DNA from: Bufo bufo | Lineage: Eukaryota; Chordata; Amphibia; Anura; Bufonidae | DNA length: 64,000 bases | Assembly (NCBI RefSeq): GCF_905171765.1 | Contig: NC_053390.1 | Location: forward strand, 512,971,565-513,035,564 | Direction of reading: 5' to 3' | In this document: positions 20,251 to 32,222 of the stretch, in pieces | How positions within the stretch are numbered: position 1 is the stretch's first letter | How the letters are laid out: every line of letters begins with the position of its first letter | Notes under the pieces: generated by a model | Database searches by the model: none | Seen by the model: only the letters and a program-made list of their open reading frames with translations | What the model was told of the DNA's origin: nothing | Position numbers and translations under genes: made by a program

Positions 20251-20394
20251 TAATCATAAGCATTAGCAGCTAAACTGCCACAATAGTTCAAGAATCAGTT
20301 ATTATTTTGACATCCAAAAGTCGAGTAAGGTGATAGGATCTAATCTGGTCCTTCTGTAGGATGTGCCCAGTGCATTTATAGTAAGTTGCGCATT

Positions 20395-21340
20395 ATGTGC
20401 TTATGTTCCAATAGTTAATCGATATGTGCATATGCGATTTTGCCTGCGAGTGGGGTGAGTTTTGTATGCGATTGCGTTGCGTTAATCAGTTTTTTCCACG
20501 CGAGTGCAATGCATTTTGCACGCGCGTGAGAAAAAACTGAATGTGGTACCCAGACCTAAACCCGGACTTCTTCACAGAAGTTCGGGTTTGGGTTAGGTAT
20601 TCTGTAGATTTTAATATTTTCCCTTATAACATGGTTATAAGGAAAAAAATAGCATTCTTAATACAGAATGCTCAGTAAATTAGGGATGAAGGGGTTAAAA
20701 AATAATTCAAAAAATTTAACTCACCTCATCCACTTGTTCGCGCAGCCCTGCTTGTCTTCTTTCTTCTTCTTTGAGGACCTGGGAGAAAAGGACCTTTGGT
20801 GATGTCACTGCGCTCATCACGTGGTCCGTCACATGGTCCTTCACCATGGTGATGGACCATGTGATGAGCGAAGTGACATCACCAAAGGTCATTTTCCTCC
20901 CAGGTCATCAAAGAAGAAGAAAGAAGACGAGTCGGGCAGCGCGAACAAGTGGATGAGGTGAGTTTAATAAAAAAAAAATTTAACCCCTCCATCCCTAATT
21001 TACTTAGCATTCTGTATTAAGAATGCTATTATTTTCCCTTATAACGATGTTATAAGGGAAAATAATAATGATCGGGTCCCCATCCCGATCGTCACCTAGA
21101 AACCATGCGTGAAAATTGCACCCAATCCAATTCACTTCTATGGGGCCTGCGTTGCGTGAAAAATGCACAATATAGAGCATGCTGCGATTTTCACGCAACG
21201 CACAAGTGATGTGTGAAAATCACCACTCATGTGCACAGCCCCATAGAAATGAATGGGTCTGGATTTAGTGCGGGTGCAATGCGTTCACCTCACGCATTGC
21301 ACCCACGTGGAAAACTCGCCCGTGTGAAAGGGGCCTAACT
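20395..21340. mobile_element. Long fold-back MITE
   Basis: A near-perfect palindrome centred at about 20845 (accatggt) extends at least 280 bp on each side: the left arm at 20611-20840 (cttataacatggttataagg, gcattcttaatacagaatgc) is mirrored at 20850-21070. Outer parts carry GTGCAATGCG/CGCATTGCAC words and end gtgtgaaaggggcctaac. No coding capacity. The left outer border is approximate. Confidence 0.75.
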
Positions 21341-22329
21341 ACATGAATAGTCCTGCTACAGGATGGAACAACTTTTGAGGGACAGTGCCCAGAAATTGGA
21401 TGTACCAATGGTGATGTGCCAAGATTTCTAACCTTATCTTTTTATCCCCTGCACTGCTGTATTATAAGCTTAATTTATGACATTTGGAAGCCTTATCATA
21501 AATTAAACCATCCTCTGGCAGTCCGTGCACCTAGATTGAAATCTACACCAGCACATAGCTGGCAAAAATTAAAATCACATTTTAGTGATAAAACTGGCAT
21601 AAATTATGATAAATTGCCTGTCCACATTTTGCCCCACAAAGTCTCTTTCCGAAACTTGCGAGGGAATAATAGAAACGCCACTTGTGACTTGATTTAAGCA
21701 CAATGGTGCTTAAAAAGTTGCACACATGTGCATATGGTGAAGATGAATGTCAACTTATAACGCTTTCCTCACACCGTTGTTTCCTAGGGCCGTGCAGTGA
21801 AGGGAAGGTGCACCCTTTCTTCCTCCAGAGCACACACTGGTTCTCAGGTTCCTGAATGATGGAAATTGTGGTGGCCATCATGTTAAGTATCTGTATGGGT
21901 GCAAGGCAGGGAGTGCAATGGCCAGCATATGGTGTAGGAATCAGAAAACCAGGTCAGAAGTAGTAGAATAAATATCTCTGTTAACTGTAGTGCTAAATGG
22001 GAGTTGTAGTACATCTAACTATAGCAGACACAGTTCCTACTGTACACAGTCTGTCCCAGATAGCGATGTATGGATTTATGGGAGAGTGCCTGCTGCTTAG
22101 GTGACCATTGAAAAAATTTACAGTGTTCAAAGCAGGCCGGGTCGCTTGAATACTTCAGCTAGGAATAATGGAATAGGACTCTGGTTCTATTTTGTTGGTT
22201 TTCGGAACTGGGGCCATGATTAAGAGGGACGGCCGGGGGCATCTGTATTGAGCAGAGCTGCTTACGGGAAACCAAAGTCTTTGGGTTCCGGGGGGAGTAT
22301 GGTTTGAAAGCTGACAAAGTACACTGTAT
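21341..22329. other. Unassigned sequence
   Basis: Mixed-composition DNA without a supported gene, terminal repeat or tandem repeat. A plus-strand frame at 21416-21697 resembles nothing I know. Confidence 0.25.
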
Positions 22330-23610
22330 GTCACAGATATATTTTTGAAGCGAACACGTTACACTGCAGATGTGGTCCTGGTAAGGTCACTGTCAGAAGC
22401 GGACACCGTCTATGGAAAAATTACATTGTATGCCACAGATAAATTATTGAAGCGCACACATTACACTGCAGATGTGGCCCTGGTAAGGTCACTGTCAGAA
22501 GCGGACACCGTCTACGAAAAAATTACATTGTATGTCACAGATAAATTTTTTAAGCGCACAGGTTACACTGCAGATGTGGCCCTGGTATGGTCACTGTCAG
22601 AAGCGGACACCGTCTACGGAAAAATTATATTGCATGTCACAGATAAATTTTTGAAGCCCACACGTTACACTGCAGCTGTGGCCCTGGTAAGGTCACTGTC
22701 AGAAGTAGACATCATCTACGGAAAAATTACATTCTATGTTACAGATAATTTTTTGAAGCGCACACGTTACACTGTAGATGTGGCCCTGGTAAGGTCAATG
22801 TTAGAAGCGGACACTGTCTATGGAAAAATGACATTGTATGTCACAGATAAATTTTTGAAGCGCACACGTTACACTGCAGATGTGGCCCTGGTAAGGTCAA
22901 TGTTAGAAGCGGACACTGTCTATGGAAAAATGACATTGTATGTCACAGATAAATTTTTGAAGCGCACAAGTTACACTGCAGATGTGGCCCTGGTATGGTC
23001 ACTGTAAGAAGCGGACACCGTCTACTAAAAATTACAATGTATGTCACAGATAAATTTTTGAAGCGCACATGTTACACTGCAGATGCGGCCCTGGTAAGGT
23101 CACTGTCAGAAGCGGACACCGTCTATGGAAAAAGTGCAATATATGTCACAGATAAATGTTTAAAGCGCACACGTTACACTACAGATGTGACCCTGGTAAG
23201 GTCACTGTTAGAAGCGGACAACGTCTACAGAAAAAGTACACTGGATGTAACTGATATTTTAGGGATGCGCACACTTTACACAGGAGATGTGGCACAGCAA
23301 ATCTCACTGTCTGCAGCGAATGCCGTCTATTGAAAAAGGACACTGGATGTCACAGATATTTTTTGAATGTGCACACTTTACACTGGAGATGTGGCGCAGC
23401 TAATCTCACTGACTGCAGTGGACGCCGTCTATTGAAAAAGTATACTGGATGTCACAGATATTTTTTGGATGCGCACACTTTACACTGGAGATGTGGTGCA
23501 GCTAATCTCACTATCCGCAGCGGACACCATCTATTGAAAAAGTACACTGGATGTCACAGATATTTTTGGGATGCGCACACTTTACACAGGAGATGTAGCG
23601 CAGGGGGTCT
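22330..23610 (+). repeat. 102-bp tandem array, ~12 units
   Basis: Units begin near cacagataaatttttgaagcg and contain ggtcactgtcagaagcgg; the spacing between 22388 and 22490 is exactly 102. Because 102 is a multiple of three the plus strand stays open for 220 codons with a 34-residue repeat (TADVALVRSLSEADTVYGKI). The last four units (23250-23610) are a diverged subfamily. I regard the open frame as a by-product of the period, not a gene. The array probably belongs to the hAT-like element whose end is at 23726. Confidence 0.85.
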
Positions 23611-23726
23611 GACACCTGGCATGGTGCTCGAGCACATGCGGTACTCGACCGAGTATCGCCATGTGCCGAGCATCGAGATGCTCGAGCCGAACAGGTGTTC
23701 GGCCAAGCATGCTCGATTATCACTAA
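23611..23726 (-). mobile_element. Terminal segment of a hAT-like element
   Basis: The block contains nested palindromes (ggtgctcgagcac, gagcatcgagatgctcgagc) and ends catgctcgattatcacta, a TAGTGATNNTCGAGCATG-type terminus on the minus strand. The other terminus was not found, so the family call is tentative. Confidence 0.45.
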
Positions 23727-23744
23727 TAGAAACTGTGGGGTTAG

Positions 23745-24117
23745 GTTTATCAAGACTTTCTGCACCTGTCTTTATATACCCTGCGCTGCCAGAAGATGTG
23801 ACTAATTTATGACGATGGGTACGCCTCGTCATAAATTAGGCGCATCCTCCTGCAGCCTTTGCTCCGAACCAGAAATCTATGACAGCTCAGATCTGCCGTA
23901 GATTTCTGTCTTCATTTTCATCAAAAAACTGGTGTAAATGAATATACATTTGTTGTTGCGACTGGCCATGCCCCTTCCCCACCATTTCCATGCCCCCTTT
24001 TAGAAAAGTGGCAAAGACGGTGAAAAAGGGGAGATGAAAAAATAAAAATAAAAGTCGCATCGGAAACTTTTTAACGCCAACTTACAGGCGTACAGGAAAT
24101 GGTAAACCTCCCCCTGT
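23745..24117. mobile_element. MITE with ggtttatc/gtaaacc ends
   Basis: Ends ggggttaggtttatcaag and tggtaaacctccccctg are inverted. An inner palindrome is centred on atttatgacgatgg / cgtcataaat (about 23805-23842). Non-coding, no clear target duplication. Confidence 0.5.
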
Positions 24118-24653
24118 GTGTCTTGAGCATTATAAAATCTGATACCATAGTTGAGTAGTCACACACTCAAGAGTCACCATGCACAATGCCAGGTTTCTGC
24201 TGGAGTGGTGTAAAGCCTGCAACTGCTGCATTCTAGGACAGTGGAAACATACTCTGGAGTGATTAATCACACTTTACTATCTGGACTATATGAACAAATA
24301 TTGATTTAGCCAATGCTTTGAGAAAACTACCTAGCTGTAATTGATCGACGGGCAGAAATATATTTGCAGACAGCCATCAATCATTGTGAACAGGAAGGGA
24401 AATGGCATAGTCAGTCTCATGAATACACTGGACTCAAGACTATTGATCCGCATGTAAGGGGTGGTTGTGTTGTAGTCAGACCCCTTGCAAAAAAGGAGAA
24501 TCTTTTTAATCCTGACTGATATGCGTGGTTCCCCACTCTAGAATGGTAGAAGGAATGAGAAAGAACACAGTTGTAGATTAAACAAGGCAGTTTTTACCTG
24601 GCTCATGTGGGATAACAAGCTCACGGTTACAACAGTCTTTGACAAGCAACAGG
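24118..24653. other. Unassigned sequence
   Basis: No gene, repeat border or RNA signal recognised. Confidence 0.25.
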
Positions 24654-24900
24654 CTAAGGGTGGGTTCACATATGCATTGTATATTCCGTTATACCGTTCT
24701 GTTATAACAGAATATAATATCATTTAAGGAGGGAATGCAAAATGGACCCTTTAGAGACATTCCGTTTTGATCCATCCTAATAGAGCTCTATGGGCACACA
24801 AAATGGCTTTGTCTTCTTCCATTATGTGAGACGGAAAAAACTCCTGTTATAACGGAACGGTACTACGGAAAATACAACGCATATTTGAACCCAGCCTTAG
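24654..24900. mobile_element. MITE with 22-bp TIRs
   Basis: The ends are inverted: ctaagggtgggttcacatat at the left and atatttgaacccagccttag at the right. The interior holds cgttataaca/tgttataacg words. A related, one-ended copy lies at 26546-26720. Target duplication not resolved. Confidence 0.65.
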
Positions 24901-25010
24901 TGGCTACAGTCTCTCATTGAGGGCACAGGCTTAGATACAGGCAACATAATAATTTGTTGCACTGTCTCTTTAAGTGGCAACGGACAACTATGGCACTGCC
25001 CCTTTAAGTC

Positions 25011-25201
25011 AGGGTTTACATCATGTTTTTGTCTTACGTTTAACGTATACAATGTATGTAAATGTATAGGTAACCTATACATTTTTTTTACTAGATTCTT
25101 GGATTCTCCAGGATGGAAAAGATGAGTGTACTGCTCATTTGCATCCCTTTTTTTCCCCAACGTATACACTAAACGTAGGGAAAAAACTTGATGTGAACCA
25201 A
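25011..25201. mobile_element. Short MITE
   Basis: agggtttacatcatgttttt at the left is mirrored by aaaaacttgatgtgaaccaa at the right, and acgtttaacgtatac by gtatacactaaacgt inside. Non-coding. Confidence 0.55.
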
Positions 25202-25870
25202 GAATATTTGGTAACAACTGACTCTCCCCCTGGCTTGGATTGCTCCCATCTCTAACACTCTGGCTATGGTGTACTCTGATGGGCAGCTATGTAAATGGCT
25301 TTATCTGCAATTATCACCACAGATTCATTTCAACATTGCACAGTGCCTCAAAATCTGTACAGTCACTAACTGGAGCTCCCAGGCTACGGTATCTGACATC
25401 ACAGCCGCTGTGCTCACATTTCCATTGTGGTATCTCTGCCTCGAGAAATGCAATATTGCATTGAGTATCTCACACTATATTCCTAACAGGCTGCTCTCTG
25501 TTACAGGCCTGTCTCTTCTATCTGCCCTGGCTGCTTTAAGGATACATCCCATGTCTCTGGCTCCAAATCATCGGCAGTGTTCAGCTTCTATTTCCCTAAC
25601 TAATCTCTGAGGTGTGAGGTGTGGTACCCTTAGAAACAACCACCTCTACTAGTTATTACAATAATAAACACTATATCTGTCTCCAGCAGCAGTCACCAGC
25701 TCACTCTTTCATTGTTTGCCTCCTACTGACAAAATGTCTGCCATGCCAGTCCTATTTATGTTTTCATACATGTGTGCTTCACCACAAACCAAAATACCTT
25801 CCAATGGGATATCTTCCAAGAGCTCACTATACTCTTATGCTTTTTAAATTATCTGACCCAAAAAGTATTG
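25202..25870. other. Unassigned sequence
   Basis: Several short plus-strand frames overlap here, none with a recognisable domain or splice structure I can defend. Confidence 0.25.
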
Positions 25871-25878
25871 CATCACCC

Positions 25879-26183
25879 CTGGGGCATAGCTAAAGGCTGT
25901 GGTGCAAGGGTTCAGCTTGGGCCCCCCTTCCCTCAGTGCTTTCTTAGTAGGGGCAGGGAAGCACATAGCCTTCGTGTAGCCTGAAGCAAAAATTGAAATG
26001 GCACCCCCCCCGCACCTAAATTCTTCACCTAACCCCTTCCCTCCAGCCAGAGGTCTAACTTGACCAGCATGTAATTTCTATAATACCGGTGTCTTTTTTT
26101 GCGGCACAAGGGCTTTCAGCCCCCTCAGGCTCCTGGGCCTGGTAGTGACTGCTACCTCTGTACCCCCTATAGCTACGCCCTTG
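25879..26183. mobile_element. Non-autonomous hAT element (MITE), copy 2
   Basis: It starts ctggggcatagcta and ends tagctacgcccttg. A perfect 8-bp duplication catcaccc flanks it (25871-25878 and 26184-26191). Length 305 bp against 317 bp for copy 1 at 1663; both have GGGCCC-rich interiors. Same family. Confidence 0.83.
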
Positions 26184-26191
26184 CATCACCC

Positions 26192-26545
26192 CACATATTA
26201 TCTGTGATAACTGTGATAATAAAATTGCTCAATAGATGGCACCATGCTTATTCATTTTAGGGTGTTTTCCCTTGACTTCAGTGCAATCTCTGCAAAGCCC
26301 ATCATCCTACCCAGAATATGTGACTCTCCCAGAGTGTCAATATGCCATCATAATATGCCCATGATGTCAACATTATACACACCCACCATGGTCTCACAGG
26401 GTCTCAGCCACAATAGTGCATATACATTCACCATTTCCTCACTGACATCTAACAGCTGCTTAGAGTAAAGTTAGAGATAGAGTTCATAGTAAATCACATA
26501 TCAACCATATTCTAACAAAATGGTATATCATTGTATATGAAGTAA
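26192..26545. other. Unassigned sequence
   Basis: No feature recognised. Confidence 0.2.
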
Positions 26546-26720
26546 GGGCGGGTTCACATTGGCATTATTGAACTCTATTATAGGTTCCATTATAATAGAG
26601 TTATAACAGAATATAACAGAATTCTAGAACGGAATGCAAAACGGAAGCCTTTAAGAGGCATTACGTTTTACTCCGTCCTAATAAATGTCTATGGGGCCAA
26701 ATAACGGTTCTGTTTATTTA
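26546..26720. mobile_element. One-ended relative of the 24654 MITE
   Basis: It starts taagggcgggttcacattgg, then shows ttccattataatagag, gttataacagaa and a atgcaaaacggaagcct segment like the MITE at 24654. The right terminus is missing. Confidence 0.45.
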
Positions 26721-27392
26721 CGTTAAACATAACGGAAAACATAGTCCTGTCAACAGGACAAACAAAGAACCACAACATGCTACGTTTTTAAAACAAAGAC
26801 AAAAAACACACTGTACAGAGCTAGCGACAGCCGAGCTTGGCTTAGGTCCGGCACATTTTCAGCCTGCACCCACAGTGTAATTGAGCTGAAAATAATAGAT
26901 GCAGATCTAGCCTTGGCAGTCTTTTGGGAGGTTCTTACTGTATGTTGCCTCTGTTCTTTATTGCTGTCGCTGATAGCACCCTCCTGCTCTGATGTTACCT
27001 CCTCCTCAGTAACCTGATCTGGCTCTCAAGTCTTGTCCAACACACAATCATTGTCATAGTCTTCACCCTCCCTGTCTCTTTTATGAGACTGTGATATGTT
27101 ATCATGGGCTCTTTGGCCCCCTCCTGATTCTCTGCTCTGAATTTCCCCCAAGTTCCACTTTTACTACCACTGTCCATACTTTCACCACCATGGCTTCAGG
27201 TGCCACTACTACCACCATCAACACATCTATGAATGGGGCCCCTTGTCTCTTCCTGAGCCTCCTCCTCACTGCAATCCAAAAGCTGACTGTTCTCACACAA
27301 CTCAGGTAGATTCTCTTGACTATCTTCAGTAGTGTGTGCTGGGAAAAAAGAATGTGCTCCCCTGGGAGGGGGCACTGAATATAGAGAGGGCA
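26721..27392. other. Unassigned sequence with acidic minus-strand frame
   Basis: Minus-strand reading of 26940-27310 gives an acidic, Glu/Asp-rich peptide (for example SEEEAQEETRGP) such as is found N-terminal to some DNA-transposon or host regulatory proteins, but it is broken by stops. I cannot assign it. Confidence 0.2.
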
Positions 27393-27690
27393 GGGCCGGT
27401 TGTAGACAAAATGTGGCCCTGGGCAAAATCCAAAAAGGGGGCCCACATCTTGTAATAATGTGCTAAAAACACAGTCCGACATCCGACACCCTCGCCGATC
27501 ATCTGTTTGAGGAGACGGCGCGTGCTGTTCACTGCTGCTGTCCCATAGACATACAGCAGCAGAGCAGGAAGAGAGAAGGGAAATGGCACCCCAAACAGCT
27601 AATCTTCGGGAGTGCCGGGTGTCAGACCCCCGCCGATCTAATATTGATTACCTATCCTAAGGATTGGTCATCAATATGAAAAAACCCGGA
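27393..27690. mobile_element. hAT-like dispersed repeat with terminal hairpin
   Basis: It starts cagggccggttgtagac, a CAGGGCCGG-type hAT terminus. The right part holds the hairpin tattgattacctatcc / ggattggtcatcaata (27643-27679). No target duplication found. Non-coding. Confidence 0.45.
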
Positions 27691-27983
27691 GAACCTCTTG
27701 AAGCTACCCCCCAATACCTGTGTCTGTTCCCCCCCATGTCCACAAACACTATACTATACACCTAGACTGCCCTCATTAGCAATGGTGCCTGCAGTAGTGA
27801 TAATACTCCCTAAGATAGCCCCCATTAGTAGCAATGCCCTCCATATTGCGTCAAATATTAATAATGCCCCTACAGTACTCTAGTAGTAATAATATAACCA
27901 TAATGCTCCCAGTGGCTCTAATGTCCCCCTGTAGTGCCACCCACTAGTTCCAATATATAATGCTTCCCCCCATAGTGGCAATA
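27691..27983. repeat. Low-complexity AATAATG/CCCC-rich sequence
   Basis: Loose reiteration of taataatgccc and agtagtaata words; no gene. Confidence 0.4.
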
Positions 27984-28376
27984 TACACTCACCTAAAGAA
28001 TTATTAGGAACACCTGTTCTATTTCTCATTAATGCAATTATCTAGTCAACCAATCACATGGCAGTTGCTTCAATGCATTTAGGGGGGTGGTCCTGGTCAA
28101 GACAATCTCCTGAACTCCAAACTGAATGTCAGAATGGGAAAGAAAGGTGATTTAAGCAATTTTGAGCGTGGCATGGTTGTTGGTGCCAGACGGGCCGGTC
28201 TGAGTATTTCACAATCTGCTCAGTTACTGGGATTTTCACGCACAACCATTTCTAGGGTTTACTAAGAATGGTGTGAAAAGGGAAAAACATCCAGTATGCG
28301 GCAGTCCTGTGGGCAAAAATGCCTTGTGGATGCTAGAGGTCAGAGAAGAATGAGCTGATTGATTCAAGCTGATAGA
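27984..28376 (+). mobile_element. Tc1/mariner 5' fragment
   Basis: A TA dinucleotide (27984-27985) precedes the TIR start cactcacctaaagaattatt, a typical Tc1 terminus. The element is cut at about 28376 by the 3' end of the CR1 LINE; the right TIR is not in the window. It is a different family from the Tc1 at 8908. Confidence 0.75.
28134..28376 (+). pseudogene. Tc1 transposase N-terminus
   Basis: The ATG at 28134 opens MGKKGDLSNFERGMVVGARR, then AGLSISQSAQLLGFSRTTIS, the first helix-turn-helix of the Tc1 DNA-binding domain. The second half reads CLVDARGQRRM up to LIQAD. There are in-frame stops (TAA after SRVY, TGA after RRMS). The catalytic DDE domain is lost beyond the CR1 junction. Confidence 0.8.
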
Positions 28377-28467
28377 AACATAGAAACATAGAATGTGTCG
28401 GCAGATAAGAACCATTTGGCCCATCTAGTCTGCCCAATATACTGAATACTATGAATAGCACTTGGCC

Positions 28468-29065
28468 CTATCTTATATGAAGGATAGCCTTATGCCTATC
28501 CCATGCATGCTTAAACCCCTTCACTGTATTTGCAGCTACCACTTCTGCAGGAAGGCTATTCCATGCATCCACTACTCTCTCAGTAAAGTAATACTTCCTT
28601 ATATTACTTTTAAACCTTTGCCCCTCTAATTTAAAACTGTGTCCTCTTGTGGTAGTTTTTCTTCTTATAAATATGCTCTCCTCCTTTACCGAGTTGATTC
28701 CCTTTATGTATTTAAAAGTTTCTATCATATCCCCTCTGTCTCTTCTTTCTTCCAAGCTATACATATTAAGGTCCTTTAACCTTTCCTGGTAAGTTTTATC
28801 CTGCAATCCATGTACTAGTTTAGTAGCTCTTCTCTGAACTCTCTCTAGAGTATCTATATCCTTCTGGAGATATGGCCTCCAGTACTGCGCACAATACTCC
28901 AAGTGAGGTCTCACCAGTGTTCTGTACAGCGGCATAAGCACTTCACTCTTTCTACTGCTTATACCTCTCCCTATACATCCAAGCATTCTGCTGGCATTTC
29001 GTGCTGCTCTATTACATTGTCTTCCCACCTTTAAGTCTTCTGAAATAATTACTCCTAAATCCCTT
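28468..29065 (-). pseudogene. CR1 ORF2 C-terminal part (after frameshift)
   Basis: After the stop at about 29071 another frame carries EERDLGVIISEDLKVGRQCN and then the CR1 C-terminal domain, LMPLYRTLVRPHLEYCAQYW, DTLERVQRRATKLVHG, RRDRGDMIETFKYIKG and VVDAWNSLPAEVVAA. The protein end is at HIR/TAA at 28468. It belongs to the same ORF2, separated only by a small indel next to DTVLTSV. Confidence 0.88.
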
Positions 29066-29070
29066 TCCTC

Positions 29071-31296
29071 CTATACTGAGGTCAGGACTGTGTCAAATAT
29101 TCTATATTCTGCCCTTGGGTTTTTACGCCCCAGGTGCATTATCTTGCACTTATCCACATTAAATTTCAGTTGCCAGAGTTCTGACCATTCTTCTAGTTTT
29201 CCTAAATCCTTTTCCATTTGGTGTTTCCCTCCAGGAACATCAACCCTGCTACCTATCTTTGTGTCATCAGCAAAAAGACAAACCTTACCATCGAGGCCTT
29301 TTGCAATATCACTTATGAAGATATTAAACAAAATTGGTCCCAGTACAGATCCCTGTGGAACCCCACTGGTAACATGACCTTGTTTTGAATGTTCTCCATT
29401 GACTACCACCCTCTGTTGTCTGTCACTCAGCCACTGCCTAATCCACTCAACAATATAGGAGTCCATGCTCAATGACTGCAGTTTATTGATAAGTCTTCTA
29501 TGTGGGACAGTGTCAAAAGCCTTACTAAAATCTAGATATGCGATGTCTACTGCACCTCCACCGTCTATTATTTTAGTCACCCAGTCAAAAAAATCTATAA
29601 GATTTGTTTGACATGATCTCCCTGAAGTAAACCCATGTTGTTTTTCATCTTGCAATCCATGGGATTTTAGATGTTCCACAATCCTATCCTTTAATAGGGT
29701 TTCCATTAATTTGCCTACTATTGATGTCAGACTCACTGGTCTATAGTTGCTCGATTCCTCCCTACTACCTTTCTTGTGAATGGGCACGACATTACCCAAT
29801 TTCCAATCTTCCGGGACCACTCCTGTTACTAATGATTGGTTAAATATATCTGTTAGCGGTTTTGCCAGCTCACCACTAAGCTCTTTTAATAATTTTGGGT
29901 GTATCTCATCAGGCCCCTGTGACTTATTTGTCTTCACCTTAGACAGCAAACTTAGAACATCTTCCTCTGTAAAGATACATGCATCAAACGATTTATTAGT
30001 CATCCTTTCTAGTGGAGGTCCTTCTCCTTTTTCTTTTGTAAAAACTGAACAGAAGTATTCATTAAGGCAGTCGGCTAGCCCTTTATTCTCTTCTACATAC
30101 CTTCCGTCCTTTGTTTTTAATTTAGTTATTCCTTGTTTTAATTTCCTTTTTTCATTTATATATCTGAAGAATGTCTTATCCCCTTTTTTCATAGACTGAG
30201 CTAGTTTTTCTTCTGCCTGCGCTTTAGAAGTTCTTATAACTTGCTTGGCCTCTCTCTGCTTAATCTTGTAGATTTCCTTATCTTCATTGCTCTGGTTTTT
30301 TTTATAATTACAAAATGCTTGCTTTTTATTTTTAATGATTTGGGCCACTTCTGCTGAGTACCACAGTGGTCTCTTCCTTTTTTTGCTTTTACTGACAAGT
30401 CTAATGCAATTTTCTGTTGCCTTCAATAATGCACCTTTTAAGTAGTCCCATTTCTCCTGGACTCCATGTAATCCGTTCCAGTCTGATAAGGACTCATTTA
30501 TGTCTAATTTCATTTTTGAAAAGTCTGTTTTTCTAAAATCTAAAACTTTTGTTTTTGTGTGGTGGGACTCTTTCACAGTTCTTATATTAAACCACACTGA
30601 CTGGTGATCACTAGATCCCAAGGTTTCGCCTACAATGACATCATATACCGAATCCCCATTTGTGAATACCAAATCCAAAATGGCCTCCCTCCGAGTTGGC
30701 TCCTCAACCACTTGTTGTAGAGATAACCCCAGTAGGGAATTTAGAATATCTGTACTCCTGGTAGAACTTGCTATTTTGGTTTTCCAGTTTATATCTGGAA
30801 GATTGAAATCTCCCATAATGATAACTTCTCCTTTCATTGTCATTTTAGCTATTTCTTCAACTAGTAGATCATCTAGTTCTTTAACTTGACCAGGTGGTCT
30901 ATATATCACACCTACACGAGTTACTGCATGGTTAGCAAACTGCAACGTAACCCAAACTGACTCTATGTTGGCCTCACCAACTTGTATTAGGTTAGATTTA
31001 ATGCTATCTTTCACATACAGGGCCACTCCTCCTCCTTTCTTGCCTTCTCTGTCTCTTCTGTATAAAGAGTACCCTGGTATGGTTATGTCCCAGTCATTTC
31101 TTTCATTAAACCATGTCTCCGTAACAGCCACTAAATCTACATTCTCAGATGCCATTATTGACCCAAGTTCATTGATTTTTTTACCTAAACTGCGAGCATT
31201 TGTAGACAGGACTCTGAGCTTATCATTTCTTAACCTCTGTGCTTCTGACCTGTTCTGGCATTGTTTCGGGGGGCAATTGGACTCTTTTATTTTCAC
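29071..31296 (-). pseudogene. CR1 ORF2: endonuclease and reverse transcriptase
   Basis: The 741-codon frame has the APE-type endonuclease first (LRVLSTNARSLGKKI, VTETWF, IIMGDFNLPDINW, GSSDHQSVWF), then a Lys-rich linker, then RT motifs: YRPVSLTSIVGKLME, YLDFSKAFDTVPHRRL, GVPQGSVLGP and the catalytic FADDTK near residue 675. The endonuclease nicks DNA and the RT copies the RNA at the nick. The frame ends early at TAG after DTVLTSV because of an indel; the C-terminus continues at 29065. No catalytic residue appears changed. ORF1 ends only 18 bp upstream, in a different frame. Confidence 0.92.
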
Positions 31297-31313
31297 TCTT
31301 TTGCCCCCCCTTC

Positions 31314-32222
31314 CTAGTTTAAATACTCTTCCGCAAATTCTTGGAGTTGTTCACTAAGTACATTTGTTCCTTTGAGAGAAAGATGCAAACCATCTTTTTT
31401 GTACAGTTCCTTTCTATTCCAAGTAGAGCTATCATGAGAAACAAAGCCAAATCCTTGCTCTTGACACCATTTACCAAGCCATATGTTGAACTCCTTTATG
31501 CGCCTCTGCCTATCATTCTGAACATTATGCACAGGCAGAACTTCAGAAAATGAAATGGTGGATGCAAAATCCTGTACGTCATTACCAAGTGTGATAAAAG
31601 ATTTTTTCACCTCTGACACTTCATTGCAAGCCAGGTCATTTGTCCCTAGATGGACAAGAACATCCACGTCCCCTTCCTGCTTTGCTTGCTTAACAATATT
31701 AATAATACGTCTTCTATCTCTTCTAGCAGTAGCCCCAGGGAGACATCTCACAAAACCATTTTCTTTAAGCTCCACACTTCTTATGATTGAATCACCCAGC
31801 AACAGCTGCTTCCTTTGAGACTTCACTTTATCCTTTTTGTTGCATACATTAGACATAGGAGTCGATGGTTTCACACCCTCTGTGCTTGAGTCCATATCCA
31901 TGTTGTCCTTACATTCTGAGAGTGCTGCAAATGAATTATGGAGAACCACCGACTGTGGGACATGTCTTCTATCCACCACTCTAAGACTTCCAGAACCTAC
32001 AGTAACCCATCTGCCATTTCTGGGGGTCCTCTGTGGCAGTGGCATTGCAGCAGTCCTAGCTGGAGTTTGTTTAACAGATAATTTAAATATTTCAGCTTTC
32101 AAAAATGCAATTTCCTGCTGCAGTAAGGAGAACTGTCTACAGATCTGACAGCATCCGAATTTCCAAAGAGTGGAACATGAAAAAAAAGCACAACAATTCC
32201 TGCACTGAACCAAGTCTGCCAT
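31314..32222 (-). CDS. CR1 ORF1 protein with SGNH-esterase domain
   Basis: The 302-codon frame is intact from ATG to TAA. The N-terminus has a Cys-rich zinc-like segment (CRNCC, CCQIC, residues 7-28), followed by a coiled-coil-like stretch. The esterase domain shows GDSIIR (143-148, nucleophile Ser145), PGATARR (162-168), GTND (193-196) and DGLH (277-280), the four blocks of SGNH hydrolases found in CR1/L2-type ORF1 proteins. Its likely role is RNA-particle formation and membrane or lipid interaction (family knowledge, not shown here). It sits about 95 bp downstream of the last promoter monomer. Confidence 0.9.
   Translation of the reverse strand: MADLVQCRNCCAFFSCSTLWKFGCCQICRQFSLLQQEIAFLKAEIFKLSVKQTPARTAAMPLPQRTPRNGRWVTVGSGSLRVVDRRHVPQSVVLHNSFAALSECKDNMDMDSSTEGVKPSTPMSNVCNKKDKVKSQRKQLLLGDSIIRSVELKENGFVRCLPGATARRDRRRIINIVKQAKQEGDVDVLVHLGTNDLACNEVSEVKKSFITLGNDVQDFASTISFSEVLPVHNVQNDRQRRIKEFNIWLGKWCQEQGFGFVSHDSSTWNRKELYKKDGLHLSLKGTNVLSEQLQEFAEEYLN

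Noticed and set aside
22345..23333. Repeat protein gene
   Set aside because: No start context, no non-repeat domain, and the openness follows from the 102-bp period; stops appear in several units.
25240..25893. Overlapping plus-strand frames as a host gene
   Set aside because: No recognisable domain and no convincing splice sites; two frames compete over the same DNA.
28468..32148. Plus-strand open frames within CR1 (for example 29780-30199, 30965-31357)
   Set aside because: They are antisense shadows of the clear minus-strand ORF1 and ORF2.
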